Below, piece after piece: positions 1 through 3,993 of a DNA stretch of 5,104 bases. Location: NCBI GenBank assembly GCA_001603765.1, contig LUZV01000056.1:1-5104 (forward strand). The letters are read 5' to 3'. A program made the position numbers and the translations under genes. The notes under the pieces are model-generated. The model was not told where the DNA came from. It did no database searches and worked only from the letters and a program-made list of their open reading frames with translations. Position 1 is the stretch's first letter; every line of letters begins with the position of its first letter. Source of the DNA: Anaerolineales bacterium Chloro_02 (GTDB lineage Bacteria > Chloroflexota > Anaerolineae > Anaerolineales > Anaerolineaceae).

Positions 1-949
1 GGAACATATAGCTGAATCGTTTGCGGTTTTCCGGCTGCCAATGGCAAATTTTGAGCGTGACTTTTGTGAGGATGCCAAAACTGCCTTCTCCACCCATCAT
101 CACCTGATCAAAGTCTGGCCCGGTGGCGGAGCGTGGTTGAGGACAGGTCTTAAAAATCCCTCGCGGCGTCACATATTCCTGATCGATGACAATATCCTCA
201 ATCTTGCCGTAGTATGTCGAATTTTGCCCCGCGCCTCGGGTAACCACCCAGCCGCCCACGCTCGAGTATTCAAAGGACTGCGGGAAGTGCCCAACGGTAT
301 AGTTGCGTTTAGCGCCCAGTTTTTCCACCGCGTTTTGCAGCAGGTCTTCCAGCTTTGTGCCCCACATTCCCGCTTCAACCGTAACGGTCTGGTCAATTTC
401 GTTGAGCTTCACCAGCCGGTTCATGTGAACAGACATATCCAGGCAAATCCCGCCTTGGGTTGCTTCGTAGCCGCGGGTAACGGTTGAGCCTCCGCCAAAG
501 ACATAAATCGGGATCAGGTGCTCATTCGCGTAAGCCACTATGGCTTCAATTTCCTCCTGCGTGCGGGGCGCGACAACCACATCCGCCAAATTCTCAACGA
601 TTTTCCGCCTCAACCGCAGCGCGTCGATCATCCCCTGCCCATACGAACGCTTAATGCGCGTGTAGGTATCCGTTTTCAGGTTTTCCTCACCGCAAGTCCT
701 AACCAGAAACTCGATATGCTCCGCGCCAAGCTTCACCGGCATATTATCCGGCACTTGTTCCAGCCCAAACTGCCCGGGTTTTGAAAGCTGCTCTTTGCTC
801 AGCCCAAACCGGTCCATAATGAGCTTGGTCAGACCGCTGTTTGGGTGTTTATACGCCGCTGGGTCGCCCCATTTGAAGATCGACCGCCAACTTCCCGCGG
901 GGGCTGGGTCTTCGTACCAGGCTGGGATAAATTTCTCTTTGTTTGCCAT
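1..949 (-). CDS. Alkyl-DHAP synthase (AGPS)-like FAD-linked oxidase, C-terminus cut by window edge
   Basis: The frame is open from an ATG at 949 to the left edge, giving the first 316 residues. It belongs to the VAO/PCMH-type flavoprotein family. Residues about 11-50 match the alkyldihydroxyacetonephosphate synthase N-terminus (KWGDP at 26-30). The FAD_binding_4 domain starts near 121, with VVVAPRTQEEIEAIV (124-138), the FGGGST pyrophosphate loop (151-156), SVGGWVVTRGAG (230-241), VTPRGIF (260-266), PRSATGPD (272-279) and GGEGSFGILT (286-295). These align closely with remembered human AGPS segments. AGPS swaps the acyl chain of acyl-DHAP for a fatty alcohol to form the ether bond of ether lipids. 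The C-terminal substrate domain with its Tyr/His catalytic residues lies off the window, so the substrate is unproven. Another glycerol- or hydroxyacid-phosphate oxidase is possible. The start is supported by AGGAGA five bases upstream. It follows the GlpD-like gene by 12 nt and is clearly its operon partner. Confidence 0.88.
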   Translation of the reverse strand, partial: MANKEKFIPAWYEDPAPAGSWRSIFKWGDPAAYKHPNSGLTKLIMDRFGLSKEQLSKPGQFGLEQVPDNMPVKLGAEHIEFLVRTCGEENLKTDTYTRIKRSYGQGMIDALRLRRKIVENLADVVVAPRTQEEIEAIVAYANEHLIPIYVFGGGSTVTRGYEATQGGICLDMSVHMNRLVKLNEIDQTVTVEAGMWGTKLEDLLQNAVEKLGAKRNYTVGHFPQSFEYSSVGGWVVTRGAGQNSTYYGKIEDIVIDQEYVTPRGIFKTCPQPRSATGPDFDQVMMGGEGSFGILTKVTLKICHWQPENRKRFSYMF

Positions 950-953
950 AGTT

Positions 954-959
954 TCTCCT
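954..959 (-). promoter_or_regulatory. Ribosome binding site of the AGPS-like gene
   Basis: AGGAGA on the minus strand, five bases before the ATG at 949. It lies just downstream of the stop codon of the GlpD-like gene (962-964), so the site sits entirely in the 12-nt gap. It fixes the start codon and supports co-translation of the two genes. Confidence 0.8.
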
Positions 960-961
960 GA

Positions 962-2545
962 TTAATTGTAACTTTCCGGGGTTGGGCTGTATGCCAGGCG
1001 ATAAATCTCCTGATATCGGGAGATCTCGCTCTGCCATGTCTCTTCTGTCCAGGATAGCGCTGCCTGAGTCATACCTTTCACCTTATCCATCACGCCCAAG
1101 CCGCCTTCTGGCAGCAGGATTCCCAGGCGCGTGCGGCGCAGCAGCAAGTCGTCGAGGTGTTCAACCTGACCAGAGCGGGCGTTAAACGCAAGCTCCGCCC
1201 AGAACATCTCCAGTTCATCAACGCGTCTTAGTTCTTCCGGGTTCGCCGTGTTCACCAAATCCGGCAGTGCCTGACCGTAGCGACCGGTAAGGTAGGCGAA
1301 GCCTTCCGCGGTGAGCTGGTTTGTTTCGAGCATAGATGGAATGGGTTCAAACCAGTTCTCAATTCGCTTCAAATCCTTCCCAATCTGAGGCAGCGCCGCC
1401 TTCAAAGCGTCTTCCGCCATGATCTCAAAGATGGTCAGCTTGCCGCCAGTGATCGTCACCAAGCCGTCCTCTTCCAGCACCAAATGGGCGCGCGATTCAG
1501 CGGACGGGTCGTTGGCGTCGCCCCGAACAATCGGGCGCAGCCCTGAGAAGGAGGAAAGGATGGATTTTTCTGAAATGTTGGTCTGCGGGAAGATCGAGCG
1601 CACAGCTTCCAACATGTATTCGATCTCTTTATCAGTACAGAAGGGTTCCTGCTCCAACGGCAATGAATGATCAAGATCGGTCGTGCCGAAGATCGTGCGC
1701 CCTTCCCAAGGGATCGCGAACATTGCCCGCCCATCCTTCGGGTGCATCAGCGTCACGGCATATGGAATGGGCAAATCATTGTAGCTCACCACCAGGTGCG
1801 AGCCGCGCAGCGGTCGCACGCGCCCTTCTCTGCCGAGTTGCCCGCGCAGTTGGTCAGTCCAGGGTCCGGTTGCGTTGATGATCGCTTTCGCTTTGAGCTC
1901 TCGCGTGCCGAGCCGCGCGCCGGATAGATCCTCCACAGCCGCGCCGCGCACCATGCCGTCGTTCGTTCTCAGAAGCTGCTCCACCTTCGCGTAGTTCAGC
2001 GCTGTGCCGCCAGCCGCCATCGCCTCCTGGATAAGCCGCAACACCATCCGGCTGTCATCCAAGCGCGCGTCATAATAAAGATAAGCGCCTGCCATTCCCT
2101 CAGGTTGGAGTATGGGGATGATCTGATTAAGCTGCTCCAGGTTCAGCCTGCGGTGGTTCCACTTTGACCCCATCAGGTCATAGATGACCACCCCAATCCT
2201 GAACATGCGCTGCTGGCGGGCGTCGCCGGTATACGGCAGGATAAACCCGAGCGGCGTCACCAATTCCCGAGCTTGCCTCAACAGCACTTCGCGCTGCCGT
2301 ACGGACTCATAAGTGACGTCGTACTGCCCGCTGCGCAGGTACCTGAACCCTCCGTGCACCAGCTTGGACGATTTTGAAGACGTCCCGCTGGAGTAATCCG
2401 CCGCTTCGAGCAGGAGGGTCTTCAGTCCGCCGCATACCGCGCGCTTGAAGATACCCGCGCCGGTGATGCCGCCTCCGACGACAATCAAATCCCAATCCTG
2501 ATCAAGGTCCGCCCAGATTTGTTCACGCGTTTGTGGATGTTTCAT
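962..2545 (-). CDS. glpD: GlpD-family FAD-dependent glycerol-3-phosphate dehydrogenase/oxidase
   Basis: This 527-residue protein is a usual length for GlpD. It should oxidise sn-glycerol 3-phosphate to dihydroxyacetone phosphate at the inner face of the membrane, passing electrons to quinone or oxygen. The Rossmann FAD motif is DLIVVGGGITGAGI (19-32), with the acidic residue E47 ending the second strand. SSKSSKLVHGGFRYL (56-70) is a GlpD hallmark. Further matches are YYDARLDDSRMVL (157-169), INATGPW (223-229), RGSHLVV (247-253), GTTDLDH (287-293), SGLRPIVR (334-341) and GGKLT (367-371); R337 and K369 are the likely active-site counterparts. The C-terminal helical domain carries RRTRLG. An ATG at 2557 and an in-frame extension to 2707 exist, but the ATG at 2545 has GGGAGG well placed and starts where family homology starts. 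The first 23 nt overlap the end of fadR, suggesting translational coupling. Relatives acting on other polyol phosphates (for example EryB-like) cannot be excluded. Confidence 0.92.
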   Translation of the reverse strand: MKHPQTREQIWADLDQDWDLIVVGGGITGAGIFKRAVCGGLKTLLLEAADYSSGTSSKSSKLVHGGFRYLRSGQYDVTYESVRQREVLLRQARELVTPLGFILPYTGDARQQRMFRIGVVIYDLMGSKWNHRRLNLEQLNQIIPILQPEGMAGAYLYYDARLDDSRMVLRLIQEAMAAGGTALNYAKVEQLLRTNDGMVRGAAVEDLSGARLGTRELKAKAIINATGPWTDQLRGQLGREGRVRPLRGSHLVVSYNDLPIPYAVTLMHPKDGRAMFAIPWEGRTIFGTTDLDHSLPLEQEPFCTDKEIEYMLEAVRSIFPQTNISEKSILSSFSGLRPIVRGDANDPSAESRAHLVLEEDGLVTITGGKLTIFEIMAEDALKAALPQIGKDLKRIENWFEPIPSMLETNQLTAEGFAYLTGRYGQALPDLVNTANPEELRRVDELEMFWAELAFNARSGQVEHLDDLLLRRTRLGILLPEGGLGVMDKVKGMTQAALSWTEETWQSEISRYQEIYRLAYSPTPESYN

Positions 2546-3260
2546 CTTCCCTCCCATGAGAAATGCTTGCTTTTCGCCAAAATTCCAGGCTTTCCCGCAT
2601 GACCTTCGCCGTGCGGTTGGCGGCGCTTTCGGCGTCCGCGCTGAGGGCGTCTTGAAGCAGCCCTTTGTAATAATCCAAGGATGACGCGCGAGCCTCCGGC
2701 GCGGCAAAATAATCCAACCCTGCCTGGTAAGACAGCTTTCGGTAGCCGTTATAGATCAGGGTAAAAATCGGATTACCAGACAGCAAGGTTAGCTGGTGGT
2801 GCAGATCCTGGTCTGCCCGTGAGAACGCCTCAGGGCTATCCGGCAGGCGCGTAAGCGGTTCAAGAACGCTCACCAGCGCCTGGCTGGAAAGAGCAAACGC
2901 CATGCGGGCATACGCCGGGGCGAGCGCCGCGCGGACTTCGAGCAGATTCAAAATAAAGTCAGGAGTAAGAATTTGAGGTTGGGTGGAAAGAGCGTTTAGC
3001 ATGATCAGATTGCCCTCTTTCCAAAAATCCCGGACGATTGTGGGTTTGCCCTGATGAATTTCGATCCAGCCCTCGCGCGACAGCCTCTGCAGGGCTTCTC
3101 GCAGGGTTGGTCGGGTAACCCCCAGGGCTTGCGCCAGCTCGCGTTCGGGGGGCAAAGCGCTGCCAATTGGGAAACCGCCGTGAATGATCGCGGAGAGAAG
3201 CTGCTCCTCCGCCAGGTCGGTTGGCTTTTTGGGCGTGATCCAAACAGGTTGAAATGACAA
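2523..3260 (-). CDS. fadR: FadR-type GntR-family fatty acyl-CoA-responsive transcriptional regulator
   Basis: This 245-residue protein has an N-terminal GntR winged helix (about 13-80) and an all-helical FadR_C-type effector domain rather than a generic FCD domain. Compared from memory with E. coli FadR (239 residues), matching blocks keep a constant offset of +5 from the DNA-binding domain to the C-terminus. Examples are LPPERELAQALGVTRPTLRE (36-55), GKPTIVRDFW (71-80), GNPIFTLIYNG (162-172), YFAAPEAR (184-191) and ESLEFW (223-228). DNA-contact residues R35, R45, R49, G66 and K67 of E. coli correspond to R40, R50, R54, G71 and K72; T46 is P51 and H65 is Q70. S219 and W223, linked to acyl-CoA response, correspond to S224 and W228. 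The start is a TTG with AGGAGG five bases upstream. An open in-frame extension to 3653 only translates the promoter and repeats. It heads an operon with the GlpD-like and AGPS-like genes, and a FadR-box-like site lies upstream. Confidence 0.9.
   Translation of the reverse strand: MSFQPVWITPKKPTDLAEEQLLSAIIHGGFPIGSALPPERELAQALGVTRPTLREALQRLSREGWIEIHQGKPTIVRDFWKEGNLIMLNALSTQPQILTPDFILNLLEVRAALAPAYARMAFALSSQALVSVLEPLTRLPDSPEAFSRADQDLHHQLTLLSGNPIFTLIYNGYRKLSYQAGLDYFAAPEARASSLDYYKGLLQDALSADAESAANRTAKVMRESLEFWRKASISHGREDETSTNA
2549..2555 (-). promoter_or_regulatory. Ribosome binding site deciding the glpD start
   Basis: The purine-rich run GGGAGGG lies a few bases before the ATG at 2545 and inside the fadR coding region. 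It favours the 2545 start over the ATG at 2557, whose own initiation region would overlap the same bases. Confidence 0.65.
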
Positions 3261-3265
3261 GAATA

Positions 3266-3271
3266 CCTCCT
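3266..3271 (-). promoter_or_regulatory. Consensus Shine-Dalgarno site fixing the TTG start of fadR
   Basis: A perfect AGGAGG on the minus strand, with a five-base spacer (TATTC) to the TTG at 3260-3258. No ATG or GTG nearby is so well placed. A start here gives a protein aligning with E. coli FadR nearly end to end. Confidence 0.85.
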
Positions 3272-3283
3272 GAGGTGAGTGGT

Positions 3284-3300
3284 TAGAGGTCTTACCAGTT
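3284..3300 (-). promoter_or_regulatory. FadR-box-like operator at the fadR transcription start
   Basis: The minus strand reads AACTGGTAAGACCTCTA. The E. coli FadR operator consensus, from memory, is AGCTGGTCCGACNTGTT; the core CTGGTNNGACCT is fully kept, with 12 of 17 positions agreeing when N is counted. The site spans about +1 to +17 relative to the predicted promoter, where bound protein would block transcription. A weaker overlapping partial match (TGGTTAGA, plus strand, 3280-3287) could be a second half-site. It suggests that the encoded regulator represses its own operon and is released by acyl-CoA. Binding itself is inferred. Confidence 0.75.
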
Positions 3301-3306
3301 AATAAA

Positions 3307-3335
3307 ATTCTATAGCGAGTCGGGGATTTTGTAAA
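3307..3335 (-). promoter_or_regulatory. Sigma70-type promoter of the fadR-glpD-AGPS operon
   Basis: On the minus strand a -35 box TTTACA (3335-3330) and a -10 box TAGAAT (3312-3307) are separated by exactly 17 bp. Each differs from consensus by one base. The predicted start point is near 3300, giving a 40-nt leader with the operator at its front and AGGAGG near its end. Confidence 0.75.
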
Positions 3336-3367
3336 GGGGATGAACGAGTTTACACCTTTTAAATCTG

Positions 3368-3392
3368 GTAGGGAATGGCCTTGTGCCATTCC
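3368..3392 (+). repeat. REP-like hairpin 1 (plus orientation)
   Basis: A GTAG foot followed by the 8-bp perfect stem GGAATGGC / GCCATTCC around a CTTGT loop. The first GG of the stem directly follows GTAG. Confidence 0.85.
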
Positions 3393-3414
3393 GCGCCATT
3401 CCGCGCCATTCCGC
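3385..3414 (+). repeat. 10-bp tandem repeat, three perfect copies
   Basis: Three exact copies of gccattccgc. The first overlaps the 3' arm of hairpin 1, so the extra copies look like amplified hairpin arms that could compete for pairing with the 5' arm. Confidence 0.85.
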
Positions 3415-3488
3415 CCAACGGATATATTTTCAAACCATCGGAAGGGGTCAAGCCCCTTCCCTACAAACGGACCTGTTGAGACCCACCG
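3414..3488. repeat. Conserved 75-bp core, copy 1
   Basis: The core has three blocks: a 26-bp AT-containing block starting CCCAACGG (3414-3439), the inverted hairpin (3440-3464) and a 24-bp block starting AAACGG (3465-3488). It differs from copy 3 at only three positions. Confidence 0.85.
3440..3464 (-). repeat. REP-like hairpin 2 (inverted orientation)
   Basis: Read on the minus strand it starts GTAG, then GGAAGGGG / CCCCTTCC around a CTTGA loop. It shares the GTAGGGAA foot and CTTG loop with the plus-oriented hairpins, and so forms an opposed pair with hairpin 1. Confidence 0.85.
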
Positions 3489-3511
3489 CGCCATTCCTCC
3501 CCACCATCCCC

Positions 3512-3536
3512 GTAGGGAATGGCCTTGCGCCATTCC
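3512..3536 (+). repeat. REP-like hairpin 3 (plus orientation)
   Basis: Same as hairpin 1 except for a CTTGC loop. It is followed 11 bases later by hairpin 4 in the same orientation. Confidence 0.85.
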
Positions 3537-3547
3537 GACACCACCTC

Positions 3548-3572
3548 GTAGGGAATGGCCTTGCGCCATTCC
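3548..3572 (+). repeat. REP-like hairpin 4 (plus orientation)
   Basis: Identical to hairpin 3 over all 25 bases. Module 2 therefore carries a duplicated plus hairpin. Confidence 0.85.
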
Positions 3573-3614
3573 GCACCATTTCACGCCATTCCGCACCATT
3601 CCTCGCCATTCCGA
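3565..3614 (+). repeat. 10-bp tandem repeat, five copies
   Basis: Five imperfect copies in phase: gccattccgc, accatttcac, gccattccgc, accattcctc, gccattccga. The g-/a- alternation suggests that a 20-bp dimer was the unit of the last expansion. Confidence 0.8.
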
Positions 3615-3615
3615 A

Positions 3616-3690
3616 CCCAACGGATAAATTATCAAACCATCGGAAGGGGCCAAGCCCCTTCCCTACAAACGGTCCTATTGAGATCCACCG
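3616..3690. repeat. Conserved 75-bp core, copy 2
   Basis: Same three-block layout as copy 1, again exactly 75 bp. It has two substitutions in the AT-containing block (GATAAATTATC against GATATATTTTC) and a few elsewhere, with no indels. Confidence 0.85.
3642..3666 (-). repeat. REP-like hairpin 5 (inverted orientation)
   Basis: On the minus strand a GTAG foot followed by GGAAGGGG / CCCCTTCC. The loop base here allows a ninth pair (GGAAGGGGC / GCCCCTTCC), consistent with retention of pairing. Confidence 0.85.
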
Positions 3691-3713
3691 TGCCATTCCT
3701 CCCCACCATCCCC

Positions 3714-3738
3714 GTAGGGAATGGCCTTGTGCCATTCC
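3714..3738 (+). repeat. REP-like hairpin 6 (plus orientation)
   Basis: All 25 bases are identical to hairpin 1 (CTTGT loop). It is followed by a second 10-bp repeat copy (accattccgc, 3741-3750). Confidence 0.85.
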
Positions 3739-3760
3739 GCACCATTCCGCGTCCACCCCC

Positions 3761-3785
3761 GTATGGAATGGCCTTGCGCCATTCC
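3761..3785 (+). repeat. REP-like hairpin 7 (plus orientation, altered foot)
   Basis: Same hairpin with a CTTGC loop, but the foot reads GTATGG instead of GTAGGG. A degenerate 10-bp copy follows (gccattccac, 3791-3800) after a three-base insertion. Confidence 0.8.
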
Positions 3786-3799
3786 GCATCGCCATTCCA

Positions 3800-3874
3800 C
3801 CCAACGGATATATTTTCAAACCATCGGAAGGGGGCAAGCCCCTTCCCTACAAACGGACCTATTGAGATCCACCG
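3800..3874. repeat. Conserved 75-bp core, copy 3
   Basis: Same three-block layout as copies 1 and 2 and exactly 75 bp. The AT-containing block is identical to that of copy 1. Confidence 0.85.
3826..3850 (-). repeat. REP-like hairpin 8 (inverted orientation)
   Basis: On the minus strand a GTAG foot, the GGAAGGGG / CCCCTTCC stem and a CTTGC loop. It closes the third opposed pair. Confidence 0.85.
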
Positions 3875-3934
3875 CCCCATTCCCTTCCCGCCCCACTTTC
3901 GGCTAACTCCTGCCGAAATCGCCAACGACCCGGG

Positions 3935-3940
3935 TATAAT
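3935..3940 (+). promoter_or_regulatory. Probable -10 box of the MmeI-like gene
   Basis: A perfect TATAAT, 54 bases before the ATG at 3994. No convincing -35 hexamer lies 16-18 bp upstream, so the promoter may be weak or need an activator. The predicted start is near 3947. The leader would begin with a small hairpin (ACCCG / CGGGT, 3948-3961). Confidence 0.5.
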
Positions 3941-3981
3941 CAACCTAACCCGCCTTCGGGTGGGGAGGATGAAATAAACAA

Positions 3982-3986
3982 GAGGG
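3982..3986 (+). promoter_or_regulatory. Ribosome binding site of the MmeI-like gene
   Basis: GAGGG, seven bases before the ATG at 3994. A stronger GGGGAGG at 3962-3968 abuts an ATG that is out of frame and stops after two codons. Confidence 0.6.
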
Positions 3987-3993
3987 AACCCCA

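Larger units (their letters stand above)
3368..3882. repeat. Array of three BIME-like repeat modules in the divergent intergenic region
   Basis: Three related modules start near 3368, 3512 and 3714. Each has one or two plus-oriented 25-bp hairpins, a variable number of 10-bp repeats, a 75-bp conserved core holding an inverted hairpin, and a C-rich linker. The linker 'ccattcctccccaccatccc' recurs at 3491-3510 and 3693-3712. Module lengths are 144, 202 and about 169 bp, differing mainly in hairpin number and 10-bp repeat count. Several open frames cross the array on both strands, but their products are just repeated His/Pro/Phe/Arg runs from the repeats. The rest of the intergenic stretch holds the two promoters and nothing else recognisable. 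Confidence 0.9.

Noticed and set aside
41..784. Plus-strand open frames at 41-487 and 518-784
   Set aside because: They are antisense shadows of the AGPS-like gene, whose minus-strand product has clear family motifs.
2546..2707. N-terminal extension of the GlpD-like protein to 2707
   Set aside because: It overlaps the well-supported fadR C-terminus and has no GlpD homology; the start at 2545 has its own ribosome site.
3440..3464. Intrinsic terminator at the GC-rich inverted hairpins
   Set aside because: No T-run follows the stems on either strand, and the location is upstream of both transcription units.
3261..3653. N-terminal extension of the FadR protein (376-residue version)
   Set aside because: It would code across the promoter, operator and repeats, while homology and AGGAGG place the start at the TTG at 3260.
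3368..3882. CRISPR array
   Set aside because: The repeats are palindromic modules in both orientations with conserved, not unique, intervening sequence, and there are no regular spacers or cas genes.
3962..3977. Two-codon leader ORF (ATG AAA TAA) before the MmeI-like gene
   Set aside because: The GGGGAGG directly abuts the ATG with no spacer, so initiation is unlikely; chance occurrence is the simpler view.
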